Assembly: GCF_051201665.1 (NCBI RefSeq)
Contig: NZ_CP179210.1
Coordinates: 1-64,000 of the forward strand
Reading direction: 5' to 3'
Length of the DNA: 64,000 bases
Source of the DNA: Psychrobium sp051201665
Lineage (GTDB): Bacteria; Pseudomonadota; Gammaproteobacteria; Enterobacterales; Psychrobiaceae
Made by a program: the position numbers and the translations under genes. This document shows, piece by piece, positions 9,536-19,184 of the stretch. Under the pieces are notes generated by a model. It did no database searches and was not told the DNA's origin. It worked only from the letters and a program-made list of their open reading frames with translations. The number at the start of each line of letters is the position of its first letter. Within the stretch, counting starts at the first letter, position 1.

Positions 9536-10447
9536 TTATTTGACCTCATCGTTTTTACATAATGGGAAACCTAACGCTTCGCGTGATGCGTAATATGTTT
9601 CCGCTACGGCCTTTGACAACGCTCTCACTCGAAGAATATATCGCTGACGCTCGGTCACTGATATAGCATGACGAGCATCTAATAAGTTAAATACATGCGA
9701 CGCCTTCATTACTTGCTCATATGCAGGTAATGCTAAACCGGCTTCAATTAACTTTTGGCTGTCTTTTTCACATTGATCAAATTGCGTAAATAGAGCATCT
9801 ACGTCAGCATGTTCAAAGTTATAAGTTGATTGCTCAACTTCATTTTGATGGAAAACATCACCGTAGGTTACGCGACCTAATGGACCATCTGTCCATACGA
9901 GATCATAGATGCTATCGACACCTTGAATATACATTGCAAGACGTTCTAAACCATAAGTAATTTCACCTGTTACTGGTGAACACTCTAATCCGCCGACTTG
10001 TTGGAAATACGTAAACTGTGAAATTTCCATACCATTAAGCCAGATTTCCCAACCTAGACCCCAAGCACCTAATGTTGGTGATTCCCAGTTATCTTCGACA
10101 AAGCGAACATCATGAACAAGCGGATCAATACCAAGCTCTGTTAATGATTCAAGATAAAGTTCTTGGATGTTATCTGGGTTTGGTTTTAACACTACTTGGA
10201 ATTGATAGTAGTGCTGTAAGCGATTTGGATTTTCACCATAACGACCATCGGTTGGACGACGGCATGGTTGAACATAAGCACTGCTCATTGGCTCAGGGCC
10301 TAATGAACGTAGGAACGTTTGTGGATGGAATGTGCCAGCGCCCACTTCCATATCTAGCGGCTGAACTATAACGCAGCCTTGACGTGACCAATAATCCTGT
10401 AGAGCGAGGATTAAACCTTGAAAAGTTTTTGTATCGTATTTAGGCAT
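9536..10447 (-). CDS. glyQ: Glycyl-tRNA synthetase, alpha subunit
   Basis: This is the catalytic class II subunit that activates glycine. Seen: QDYWSRQGCVIVQPLDMEVG, GAGTFHPQTFLRSLGPEP and the class II core GRYGENPNRLQHYYQFQV. I chose the ATG at 10447, giving MPKYDTKTFQGL and 303 residues as in relatives. A longer reading frame to 10510 adds 21 residues that look like leader sequence. First gene of glyQ-glyS. Confidence 0.97.
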   Translation of the reverse strand: MPKYDTKTFQGLILALQDYWSRQGCVIVQPLDMEVGAGTFHPQTFLRSLGPEPMSSAYVQPCRRPTDGRYGENPNRLQHYYQFQVVLKPNPDNIQELYLESLTELGIDPLVHDVRFVEDNWESPTLGAWGLGWEIWLNGMEISQFTYFQQVGGLECSPVTGEITYGLERLAMYIQGVDSIYDLVWTDGPLGRVTYGDVFHQNEVEQSTYNFEHADVDALFTQFDQCEKDSQKLIEAGLALPAYEQVMKASHVFNLLDARHAISVTERQRYILRVRALSKAVAETYYASREALGFPLCKNDEVK

Positions 10448-10693
10448 AATATTACTTATAACTCTTGCCGATGGTGGAAAAATGGAGTTGATTATATACC
10501 CAAATGCCACGGGAAAGCCAGTTCTGGTACCTGTATTGAGAGCTCGTGCAAGCTAGGGTTTGGAACATTCGAATTTAGATTACAGATTATGTAATAGGCT
10601 CGTTTATATTTTTATAAGTATCACCAGTAATTTGTCGACAATGCTGGTTCTAATAGCGTATTTTAAGGGGGAAAATCGGTATTGGATGGTTGT

Positions 10694-11272
10694 ATGACAT
10701 TACAGAACAGAAGTATTTGCCCTTGGGTAACAGCAAGCGATAAAACTTATTTAGATTATCATGATCAAGAATGGGGCAAACCAGGTTTTGATAGTATCGA
10801 GTTATTTGAAAAGCTGTGCTTAGATGGTCAGCAAGCAGGGCTCTCTTGGATTACTATTCTCAAAAAAAAGCAGGGTTATCACGACGCTTTTTTTAAATTT
10901 GACCCTTATAAAATTGTTACGCTAACAGAAATGGATGTACTGGATCTATTGGAAAACCCTAATATTATTCGTAATAAACTAAAGGTTAATTCTATTATTA
11001 AAAATGCAAAAGGCTATATTGCCATGGAAAAAGAAGGTATTAATTTTAGTGAGTTTTTATGGTCATTTGTCGGTGGCGCTCCTATTCAAAATAATTACGT
11101 ATTAAGTGAAGAAGTGCCGACACAAAATCATCAATCATTGGCAATGTCTAAGGCGCTAAAAAAGAGGGGGTTTACTTTTGTCGGACCAACGGTTTGTTAT
11201 GCTTTTATGGAAGCTGTAGGAATGTTCAATAATCACTTATTAAGTTGTGACATTCATAAAGAGTGCTGTTGA
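10694..11272 (+). CDS. tag: DNA-3-methyladenine glycosylase I
   Basis: Tag removes 3-methyladenine from alkylated DNA in base excision repair. Seen: an N-terminal CPWV with the zinc cysteine, YHDQEWGKP with the zinc histidine, QAGLSWITILKKK, and a C-terminal HLLSC that supplies the remaining His and Cys zinc ligands. At 192 residues from the ATG at 10694 it is close to the E. coli length. An in-frame TTG at 10682 has a stronger purine-rich site (AAGGGGG, 10665-10671) upstream and could be the real start, adding four residues. It stands alone. Confidence 0.93.
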   Translation: MTLQNRSICPWVTASDKTYLDYHDQEWGKPGFDSIELFEKLCLDGQQAGLSWITILKKKQGYHDAFFKFDPYKIVTLTEMDVLDLLENPNIIRNKLKVNSIIKNAKGYIAMEKEGINFSEFLWSFVGGAPIQNNYVLSEEVPTQNHQSLAMSKALKKRGFTFVGPTVCYAFMEAVGMFNNHLLSCDIHKECC

Positions 11273-11320
11273 TTTCGTTAATGTTGAGTTTCACTACTTC
11301 ATACATTCGCCCCGGAATAT

Positions 11321-11357
11321 AAAAAAGGCCAATGACAGTTTTGTTCATTGGCCTTTT
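11321..11357. terminator. Bidirectional terminator after tag
   Basis: AAAAAAGGCCAATGA and TCATTGGCCTTTTT form a hairpin with an A-run before and a T-run after, between tag and the convergent amidohydrolase pseudogene. Confidence 0.88.
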
Positions 11358-12603
11358 TACTAACGTTTAGTTGCTATTTTTCGAAGAAGAAAACTTCACG
11401 TTTTTTCGGATGATTACCAATTTCATTCATGGTATTTGCATCATACAAACGACCATTGAGCATGGTGTATTGTACTTTACGAGTATCGCGAATGTCATTT
11501 AGTGGGTCGCCATCAATAACAATTAAATCAGCTAACTTGCCTTTCTCGATAGACCCAATGGCGTGGTCGAGTCCTAGGTAATGAGCTGGATCTATAGTTG
11601 CTGTGCGCAGTGCTTCTAGTGGTGTCATTCCACCTTGAGCAAAGCTCCAAATTTCCCAATGAGCGCCTAAGCCTTCACGTTGACCGTGACCACCAATATT
11701 GGCTTTTACACCTAAATCACGAAGTTCTTTGGCTACTTTAGCGTTGCTAATATGGTTGTAGTGATGATGTGGTGCTTTAGTGCGACGCATTGAACGTGGT
11801 TTAAAGGCTTGCGCAGGTACAAATGCATTAAGCTTTTTATCCATCCAAACGTCAGTTTTGTCATACCAGTAGTTTTCGCCCCAGATGCCGCCATATCCTA
11901 CAACTAAAGTAGGCGTATACCCAACATCAGTTTGGCTCCAAAATTGTTTAATATCATTATAAATTTTTGCTGTAGGAATAGAATGTTCGATACCTGTGTG
12001 GCCATCAGCAACCATTGATAGATTGTGTTGCAACAATGAACCACCTTCAGGAACAACCATCATTTCTAATTCACGGCCGGCTTGAACTATTTGCTGACGC
12101 TGATTACGACGTGGTTGGTTATAGCTTTTGACACTAAAGGCACCCACTTTCTTCAAACGTTGTAAGTGAAATTTTGCATCCTCTAGGCTATCGACGTGTG
12201 AGGTATAGCCAGCACCATGTGCTCCATACAAAATAGTACCAGTCGAATAAGTCCGTGGTGCAACAATATCACCAGCTTTTTGTAATTCGCTCGCAGTGAA
12301 AATTTCAGTGGTATCGTTAGACGGATCGTGAATTGTGGTTACACCATATGTTAACTCGGCGTAATTTTCCCAGTTTTGCTGTGGGATAATTTCATTAACG
12401 CCCTGGCCGCCATGATGATGAACATCGACTAATCCAGGCATGATTGTTTTACCTGCAAGGTTTATCGTTTTATCAATGTCATTCAACGGAGCTTCATCTG
12501 CATTTCCTAGCCAAGAAATTTTGTTATTCGTGACGATAACAGTGCCATTTTCAATGACTTTATCACCATTCATAGTAACAATTTTTGCATTAGTTAAGGC
12601 CAG

Positions 12604-12619
12604 TGTTCCACGTGGAACA
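12604..12619. promoter_or_regulatory. parS: parS site (ParB centromere), copy 2
   Basis: The same perfect palindrome as in recF, TGTTCCACGTGGAACA, here within the amidohydrolase pseudogene, where it encodes VPRGT on the minus strand. It lies 8.8 kb from copy 1. Two identical 16-mers near the origin are very unlikely by chance. Confidence 0.88.
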
Positions 12620-13226
12620 TCTACTTTTTTTGTGAAACCAATATCTAAACCATTTTCTACTTTTTCGAACGTATTCTTTTTATCATCAGATAAATCATAA
12701 ATATATAATGATGACTTAAAGTCATCGCGAGCAATATAAGCTAACTTTTTACCATCAGGGCTTGGTGTCGGTCTGATGGCTCCACCCATACCACTGATAA
12801 TAGTTTTAATCCCACCTGACTCACGGTCAAGGCGTTTAATCTTGTAAATACCTTTGACTGAATCTTTGCTGTAATGGAATGTTTTACCAGGTGTGGCGTC
12901 ATTACTGAAATAAACATATTTTCCATCAGGTGAAAAAGCGGGTTCGCCTAGATCTTTTTGGTCATTTGCGCGCGTTGTTAGTTTTACGCCGTTACCGCCA
13001 GTTTTGTGATACATCTAAACTTCACCTGCGCCCAATGAACGTGATGAAGTAAAGTGTTTGCGAGCAACTAGATAATCACCATCGGGGCTCCATGCCGGGC
13101 TGTTTAACAAGCGAAATGTTTCTTTGGTAACGGCACGTGGGTTACTACCATCGCTGTTCATTATCCAGATATTATCGCCACCACCTTGATCTGAAGTAAA
13201 GGCGATGTGTTTTCCATCGTGGCTAA

Positions 13227-13393
13227 TACCAATTGCATTAAATATTTGCCCACTTGTACTTGTTAAAATTAACTAAAATTAACTAAAATGGCGTTGCTCT
13301 CAATCCTAATAGCCAGCTATTAGTCAATCGAGCGCCTTGTTTTAGCTGATTTTCTCTACGCACAACAAGATCACTTACTTAATACAATTGGTA
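13227..13393 (-). mobile_element. 157-bp-family MITE-like element, copy A
   Basis: It has terminal inverted repeats beginning TACCAATTG and ending CAATTGGTA, flanked by TAA on both sides (13224-13226 and 13394-13396), which is the TTA target duplication on the other strand. The body matches copies B, C and D. This copy is 167 bp because AACTAAAATT is tandemly duplicated inside it. It encodes no protein. It interrupts the amidohydrolase gene. Confidence 0.9.
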
Positions 13394-13775
13394 TAAGTAG
13401 GTTGCATGTGCCAAGCAATTCCTTTGATGAGTGGAGTAGCTGTTCCGCCGGCAATTGGCATGCTGTAGATATCACCAAGGAGGTCGAAAACAATAGTTTT
13501 ACCGTCAGGACTGACGTCGACATTCATCCAAGTGCCTTCAGACACTTTTATTGAAATGTCTTTGAAATCACCTTTTGGGGCGTTTACGTCCCATTTTTTA
13601 TTTGATTCTTTATTTTCTTCACCGGCCTGTGATGGCTGAGACAATGCAGCCATCGACAAAGCGATAATAAGCGGTTTTAAAGAGAAGGTCATAGCTCTTT
13701 TCCTTGTTATTATTATTGCACGCATAATAACGGTTAATCAGCGGACTAATTAAACAAGAAAAATGTAAATACTCG

Positions 13776-14012
13776 TTAGCCTTTTTTAATGAGGTATTGA
13801 AAAGGACTTTGGCGTACTTGCTGAGACAGTAATTCATGATCCATAAAACGGCAAAAACTTGGAATATCACGTGTTGTTGACGGATCATCTGCAACAACGA
13901 GCAATGTCTCACCGGTGGCTAATTCACGCATTTTTTTTCGAACCATCATCACAGGCTCTGGACAGCGAAGGGTGATAGCATCCAGTTGATAATTAGCAGT
14001 AGAAAAATCCAT
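13776..14012 (-). CDS. tusA: Sulfurtransferase TusA
   Basis: TusA is a small sulfur carrier that accepts persulfide sulfur from IscS and passes it towards tRNA 2-thiouridine modification and other sulfur pathways. Seen: the family motif LRCPEPVMMVRKKMR with the active cysteine at residue 17, followed by the typical VVADDPSTTRDIPSFCRF. At 78 residues from the ATG at 14012 it has the family size; a longer upstream extension of the frame has no similarity. It lies downstream of fadA in the same direction, but a terminator separates them. Confidence 0.93.
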   Translation of the reverse strand: MDFSTANYQLDAITLRCPEPVMMVRKKMRELATGETLLVVADDPSTTRDIPSFCRFMDHELLSQQVRQSPFQYLIKKG

Positions 14013-14101
14013 AGGGTAAGTCTCATAAATTAGATAGCAGAATTCTAACGGCAGATAAGCATATTGCCAATGAGCAACGTTGAAAAATGTAATTTCATCG
14101 A

Positions 14102-14127
14102 CAAAAAGCCAGCTCGAAGCTGGCTTT
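14102..14127 (-). terminator. Terminator after fadA
   Basis: Read on the minus strand, AAAGCCAGC / GCTGGCTTT with a TTCGA loop is followed by TTTTT, 20 nt past the fadA stop. Confidence 0.85.
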
Positions 14128-14147
14128 ATCAAGTTATTACGTAATAA

Positions 14148-15311
14148 CTATGGGCGTTCAAATACCGTTGCGATACCTTGGCCTAAACCAATACACATAG
14201 TTGCCAAGCCTAGCTTAGCGTTTTTGTCTTCCATGATGTTGATTAGTGACGTAGAAATACGCGAACCAGAACAACCTAGCGGATGGCCTAATGCGATTGC
14301 ACCGCCATTTAGATTTACTCGGTCATCAAAATTATCCATTAAACCAAGATCTTTTGCGCAAGGGAGAGACTGTGCAGCAAAAGCTTCATTTAATTCAACA
14401 ATATCAATGTCATCCATAGTTACACCTGCTCGGGCTAATGCTTTTTGTGTTGCAGGTACAGGGCCGTAACCCATGATTGATGGATCACAACCAGCAATAG
14501 CCATTGAACGTACTTTAGCGCGAGGTGTTAAACCAAGTTCAGCGGCTTTATCAGCTGACATCAATAACATTGCTGAAGCACCATCAGATAGCGCAGATGA
14601 TGTACCAGCAGTCACAGTTCCGTTTGCAGGATCAAATGCTGGACGTAATGTACTTAATGTCTCTACAGTTGTTTCTGGGCGAATCACTTCATCATTTTCA
14701 ACTAAAATCATCTTACCATCAGCATCGTGACCGTGAATTGGCAAAATCTCTGATTTAAAACGACCTTCAACAGTTGCTTCATGTGCTAAGCGGTGAGAAC
14801 GAGCACCAAATTCATCTTGCTGCTCACGAGAAATACCGTGCATTTTACCTAACATTTCTGCTGTTAGTCCCATCATGCCAGCTGCAGAAGCAATTTTCTT
14901 AGCCATAGCAGGGTGGAAATCAACGCCGTGGTTCATTGGTACATGACCCATGTGCTCAACACCACCAACGATAAATACATCACCATCGCCAACTTGAATG
15001 GCACGTGTTGCATCGTGAATAGCTTGCATTGATGAACCACACAAGCGGTTTACCGTGCTACCACCAATAGATTTTGGTAGGCCGGCTAAAATAGCTGAGT
15101 TACGCGCAATATTAAAACCTTGCTCTAACGTTTGTTGAACACAGCCCCAAATTACATCTTCGATGTCTTCAGGATCAACGCTAGGATTACGCTCCATTAG
15201 ACCTTTCATTAGGTGTGCTGATAATTCCTCAGCACGGACATTGCGAAATACACCGTTTTTTGAACGACCCATTGGGGTACGAATACAATCGATAACGACA
15301 ACTTCTTTCAT
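14148..15311 (-). CDS. fadA: 3-ketoacyl-CoA thiolase FadA
   Basis: FadA is the beta subunit of the fatty-acid oxidation complex and cleaves 3-ketoacyl-CoA to acetyl-CoA. Seen: IRTPMGRSKNGVFRN at the start, the nucleophilic cysteine in NRLCGSSMQA (about residue 91), and the C-terminal GHPLGCSG and CIGLGQGIA motifs. It is 387 residues from the ATG at 15311, the same as E. coli FadA; GGAG 11 nt upstream is the ribosome-binding site and overlaps a spurious upstream TTG. Second gene of fadB-fadA. Confidence 0.97.
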   Translation of the reverse strand: MKEVVVIDCIRTPMGRSKNGVFRNVRAEELSAHLMKGLMERNPSVDPEDIEDVIWGCVQQTLEQGFNIARNSAILAGLPKSIGGSTVNRLCGSSMQAIHDATRAIQVGDGDVFIVGGVEHMGHVPMNHGVDFHPAMAKKIASAAGMMGLTAEMLGKMHGISREQQDEFGARSHRLAHEATVEGRFKSEILPIHGHDADGKMILVENDEVIRPETTVETLSTLRPAFDPANGTVTAGTSSALSDGASAMLLMSADKAAELGLTPRAKVRSMAIAGCDPSIMGYGPVPATQKALARAGVTMDDIDIVELNEAFAAQSLPCAKDLGLMDNFDDRVNLNGGAIALGHPLGCSGSRISTSLINIMEDKNAKLGLATMCIGLGQGIATVFERP

Positions 15312-15369
15312 AATTTTTATCTCCAAATCTTCGTCGGCACTTGGCTAACACCAAGTGCTCAGAGTAAGC

Positions 15370-17523
15370 TTAAGCGTTGTAATAAGTTGTACCAGCAGCG
15401 GATTTCTCGCGCATGCCATCGGTAACTTTGTACATTTCACCTAGGTGAGCATAGCTGTCTGCTAACTCAACGAATGCTGCTACGCCCATAGTATCAACGT
15501 ATTGGAATACACCACCTCTAAACGGAGGGAAACCAAGACCAAATACAAGACCCATGTCTGCTTCGTTAGGGGTTGCAATGATACCTTCTTCTAAACAGCG
15601 TACTGTTTCGATAACCATTGGGATCATGGTGCGAGCGATAATTTCGTCACTGCTAAATTCTTTAGTTCCAGCACTTACTGATGCAATAAGTTCTAACGCT
15701 TCAGGAGCGACTTCTTTCTTTGGCTTGCCACGGCGATCTACGCTGTGATTGTAGAAACCTTTACCGTTTTTCTGACCAAAGCGCTCTGCTTCAAACATGG
15801 CATCAATTGAATCACGCTCGGTCTTAGCCATACGTGTTGGGAAACCTTGTGCCATCACGTCTTGTGCGTGATGAGCCGTATCCATACCTACAACGTCTAG
15901 TAAGTATGCTGGACCCATAGGCCAACCAAATTCTTTTTCCATCACTTTATCGACTTGAGCGAAATCTGCGCCGTCGTTAATTAGCTTAGAGAAACCACCG
16001 AAGTATGGGAATAACACACGGTTTACAAAGAATCCTGGACAGTCGTTTACAACGATAGGCGATTTACCCATTTTCGCTGCATAAGCAACAACAGTTGCAA
16101 TAGTTTCGTCTGAAGTATTTTCACCGCGAATAATTTCAACTAACGGCATGCGATGCACAGGATTAAAGAAGTGCATACCACAGAATTTTTCTGGGCGTTT
16201 TACGCTTTTTGCTAATTCGTTAATTGAGATAGTTGACGTGTTTGATGTCACAATGGCGTCTTCGCTAACGTGACCTTCAACTTCTGCTAATACCATTGCT
16301 TTTACTTTTGGGTTTTCAACAACAGCTTCAACAACAATATCTACGTCTTTTACAGATTCGTAGTTAAGAGATGGGGTAATGCTATTTAACACCTTCGCCA
16401 TCTTCTTGCCATCAATACGGCCGCGCTTAAGCTGTTTGTTTAAAATACCCGATGCTTCGTTTAGCCCAAGATCAAGAGCAGCTTGTGCAATATCTTTCAT
16501 TACAATCGGTGTGCCTTTACTCGCCGACTGATAAGCAATACCACCGCCCATGATACCTGCGCCAAGTACTGCTGCAGAATCAACTTTTTGAGCTTGTTTA
16601 GCAGCCGCTTTAGCGTTGCCTTTAATAAGTTGATCATTAAGGAAAATGTTCACTAAAGAATGAGCAACGTCAGTTTTTGCAAGCTTAACAAAACCTTTGT
16701 TTTCAACAACAAGTGCATCATCACGAGTCATTGAAGCACTTTTCTCAATGGCTTTTAATGCGGTCATTGGTGCAGGGTAGTGTTTACCTGCTTTCGCTGC
16801 AATCATGCCTTTTGCTGTGCCAAATGACATCATGCTTTCAATTGGAGATAGTGTAAGAGGGGTCTTCTTCTCTTCACGACGTGCTTGCCAATTGAATTTT
16901 CCAGCGATAGCATCGTCTAGCATTTCTAATGCAGCTTCACGTAATTTTTCTGGTGCGACGACAGCGTCGACTGCGCCCATTTTTAATGCTTTATCTGCTT
17001 TATTGTTACCACCACCGGTAATCCATAATAATGCGTTATCACAACCAATAAGACGAGGTAGGCGAACAGTGCCACCCCAGCCTGGCATAATACCTAACTT
17101 AGTTTCTGGTAAACCAACCACTGCTGTTGTGTCTGCAACACGGTAATCTGCAAGTAAGATTGCTTCACAACCACCGCCTAATGCAAAACCATTTACCGCA
17201 GCAATTGTTGGGCAAGGTAAGTCTTCAAATGCATTGAAGGTAACGTTAACTTCAGCTAGCCACTTTGATAATTGCTCTTGTGGCGCATGAAAGTGTGTAG
17301 TGAACTCTGTGATATCAGCACCAACGATAAAGGCTGATTTTCCACTAGTCATTACAACACCTTTAAGATCGGCTTGTGCTTGTAATGCTTTAACTGCTTC
17401 TTCAAATGACGCAAGAGTGTTTTGGTCAAATTTATTAACAGAACCGTCTTTAGCGTCAAACTTTAACTCTGCAATGCCATCTTTGATGTAACTTACAGAG
17501 AGAGTACTAGATTCATAGATCAT
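15370..17523 (-). CDS. fadB: Fatty-acid oxidation complex alpha subunit FadB
   Basis: FadB is a multifunctional enzyme with enoyl-CoA hydratase/isomerase and 3-hydroxyacyl-CoA dehydrogenase activities, acting with FadA in beta-oxidation. Seen: an N-terminal crotonase domain (VNGFALGGGCEAILLADYR, GLPETKLGIMPGWGGTVRLPR), a Rossmann NAD motif VLGAGIMGGGIAYQSA (about residues 314-330), the dehydrogenase motifs SNTSTISI and GMHFFNPVHRMPLVE, and a second C-terminal dehydrogenase region. Its 717 residues compare with 729 in E. coli. It is divergent from pepQ, with a candidate PsrA site in the shared intergenic region. Confidence 0.97.
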   Translation of the reverse strand: MIYESSTLSVSYIKDGIAELKFDAKDGSVNKFDQNTLASFEEAVKALQAQADLKGVVMTSGKSAFIVGADITEFTTHFHAPQEQLSKWLAEVNVTFNAFEDLPCPTIAAVNGFALGGGCEAILLADYRVADTTAVVGLPETKLGIMPGWGGTVRLPRLIGCDNALLWITGGGNNKADKALKMGAVDAVVAPEKLREAALEMLDDAIAGKFNWQARREEKKTPLTLSPIESMMSFGTAKGMIAAKAGKHYPAPMTALKAIEKSASMTRDDALVVENKGFVKLAKTDVAHSLVNIFLNDQLIKGNAKAAAKQAQKVDSAAVLGAGIMGGGIAYQSASKGTPIVMKDIAQAALDLGLNEASGILNKQLKRGRIDGKKMAKVLNSITPSLNYESVKDVDIVVEAVVENPKVKAMVLAEVEGHVSEDAIVTSNTSTISINELAKSVKRPEKFCGMHFFNPVHRMPLVEIIRGENTSDETIATVVAYAAKMGKSPIVVNDCPGFFVNRVLFPYFGGFSKLINDGADFAQVDKVMEKEFGWPMGPAYLLDVVGMDTAHHAQDVMAQGFPTRMAKTERDSIDAMFEAERFGQKNGKGFYNHSVDRRGKPKKEVAPEALELIASVSAGTKEFSSDEIIARTMIPMVIETVRCLEEGIIATPNEADMGLVFGLGFPPFRGGVFQYVDTMGVAAFVELADSYAHLGEMYKVTDGMREKSAAGTTYYNA

Positions 17524-17651
17524 GTTTTAATTCCCTCATCGAACTTTATGATTGAACTGGTTTACTTCAATTCATTCAGCTAATTTTTATGGATAGTTGT
17601 TTATAGCGACAGCCAAGTTTCGCTTGAGATGGCATAAATATCAACTATTAA

Positions 17652-17669
17652 TTCAAACAAATGTTTTAA
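17652..17669. promoter_or_regulatory. Candidate PsrA operator upstream of fadBA
   Basis: TTCAAACAAATGTTTTAA is a near-palindrome of the form CAAAC-N4-GTTTT, similar to the operator of PsrA, the TetR-type repressor of fatty-acid degradation in many marine gammaproteobacteria. It lies 129 nt upstream of the fadB start in the 335-nt fadB-pepQ spacer. The rest of that spacer holds no gene that I can see; near pepQ there is a TATAAT at 17824-17829 with no convincing -35. Confidence 0.5.
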
Positions 17670-17858
17670 CTGAGTGTTTTTATTAAAATGGTTTGAGTTT
17701 ATGTTGTTATTTATCAGATGTTTATGTGTTATGTCTTTGCGGTTCTATTTAGTCTAATGTAGGACGGTTAAGATGACATTTTGATGACTTAATACGAAGA
17801 GAGCATTAATCATGAGAGGTTGCTATAATGCGGAAAACTTTTGCTTTGAGATGAATTT

Positions 17859-19178
17859 ATGGAACAACTACAAACGCTATTTTCTCAACATATAGATGAG
17901 CTTAATGCGCGCGCTAAAACGATAATGGTGCGTGAAAATATTAGCACATTGGTTATTCATTCGGGGCAACCTCATCGCCAATTTTTAGACGACATGGACT
18001 ATCCATTTAAGGTTAATCCTCATTTTAAAGCGTGGGTACCAGTAACCGATAACCCAAACTGCTGGGTAATTGTTGACGGTGTTTCAAAACCAACACTTGT
18101 GTTCTATCGTCCTGTCGATTTCTGGCATAAGGTACCTGATGAGCCAAATGACTTTTGGACCGATGCATTCAATGTTGTGTTAATCCAAAAAGCAGATCAT
18201 ATAGCTGAGCATTTACCACAAGATGTAAGCCGTGCTGCTTATATTGGTGAACATATTGATGTTGCGGATGTATTAAACATTGGTTTACGTAATCCAGAAG
18301 AGTTGTTGTCTTATTTTCATTATCACCGCGCGTACAAGACAGATTACGAAATGGTTTGTTTGCGTGAAGCAAATCGTTTGGCAGTAAAAGGGCATCAAGC
18401 CGCTAAAGCTGCCTTTATGGCTAAGAAGTCTGAATATGATATTCAGATGGATTATTTACAAGCCATAAAGCACACCGAAAATGAAGTGCCTTACGGAAAT
18501 ATCGTCGCATTAAATGAAAATGCCGCTATTTTGCACTACACCATGTTAGAGCAAGTAGCACCAACAACGTTTGAATCGTTTTTGATTGACGCCGGAGCTA
18601 ATTACAATGGTTACGCGTCGGATATCACTCGTACTTATGCTTATGAAGATAATGAATTTAATACACTTATAAAAGCATTAGACGCTAAGCAACTCGAATT
18701 AATAAACACCATTAAAGCAGGTGTTAGCTATGTTGATTTGCATCTTGCAATGCATGAAATGATAGCTCAGTTATTAAATGAGTTTGAGATTGTTAACCTT
18801 GATGCACAAACTATTGTTGAAAAAGGTATTACCAATACTTTCTTCCCACACGGTTTGGGCCATTTCTTAGGTTTACAGGTTCACGATATGGGGGGCTTCA
18901 TGTCAGATGAAACAGGAACTCATGTTGCTGCGCCTGATAGTCATCCATTCCTACGTTGTACTCGTGTTATTGAACCGCGCCAGGTGATGACCATTGAACC
19001 TGGTTTGTACTTTATTGATAGTTTATTAGAAGAGCTACAAGCGACTGATAATAATCAATATATCAACTGGAAAAAGGTTGCAGCTTTCAAACCTTTTGGT
19101 GGTATTCGAATCGAAGACAACATCATTATTCATCAAGGCCATGTTGAAAACATGACTCGTGATTTTGGCCTTGAATAA
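17859..19178 (+). CDS. pepQ: Xaa-Pro dipeptidase PepQ
   Basis: PepQ is a metallo-dipeptidase that cleaves dipeptides with a C-terminal proline. The 439 residues contain the pita-bread fold signatures: metal ligands in FLIDAGANYNGYASDITRTY, FFPHGLGHFLGLQVHD, MTIEPGLYFI and GGIRIEDNI. The gene lies divergently from fadB and 6 nt ahead of yigZ, the same pepQ-yigZ pairing found in enterobacteria. Confidence 0.97.
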   Translation: MEQLQTLFSQHIDELNARAKTIMVRENISTLVIHSGQPHRQFLDDMDYPFKVNPHFKAWVPVTDNPNCWVIVDGVSKPTLVFYRPVDFWHKVPDEPNDFWTDAFNVVLIQKADHIAEHLPQDVSRAAYIGEHIDVADVLNIGLRNPEELLSYFHYHRAYKTDYEMVCLREANRLAVKGHQAAKAAFMAKKSEYDIQMDYLQAIKHTENEVPYGNIVALNENAAILHYTMLEQVAPTTFESFLIDAGANYNGYASDITRTYAYEDNEFNTLIKALDAKQLELINTIKAGVSYVDLHLAMHEMIAQLLNEFEIVNLDAQTIVEKGITNTFFPHGLGHFLGLQVHDMGGFMSDETGTHVAAPDSHPFLRCTRVIEPRQVMTIEPGLYFIDSLLEELQATDNNQYINWKKVAAFKPFGGIRIEDNIIIHQGHVENMTRDFGLE

Positions 19179-19184
19179 GTATTA

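Larger units (their letters stand above)
11374..13725 (-). pseudogene. Broken WD40-like/amidohydrolase gene
   Basis: The parts together match exported proteins with N-terminal TolB-like beta-propeller repeats (MNVDVSPDGKTIVFDLLGDIY, AWSPDGDYL, AFSPDGKYVYFSND) and a C-terminal metal-dependent amidohydrolase domain (MPGLVDVHHHGG, GHTGIEHS, GGHGQREGLGAHWE, DPLNDI). The 5' part (from 13725, or an internal ATG) encodes a likely signal peptide ending SQPSQA. Lesions seen: a 157-bp-family element inserted at 13227-13393; an in-frame TAG at 13015-13017 (relatives would be expected to have Trp in GEV-W-MYHKT); and removing the element with one TTA copy does not restore the frame, so a further indel is likely. 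The remaining 546-codon frame (11374-13014) carries the hydrolase domain but lacks the signal peptide. I infer loss of function. Confidence 0.9.

Noticed and set aside
10490..10505. Shared TATACCCAAA motif here and at about 42658-42668 as a repeat family
   Set aside because: The match is about a dozen nt with divergent flanks; too short to call a repeat, though it could be the end of a larger dispersed element.
13619..13912. ORF overlapping the start of the amidohydrolase and the end of tusA
   Set aside because: It lies in a different frame from both real genes and encodes nothing recognisable.
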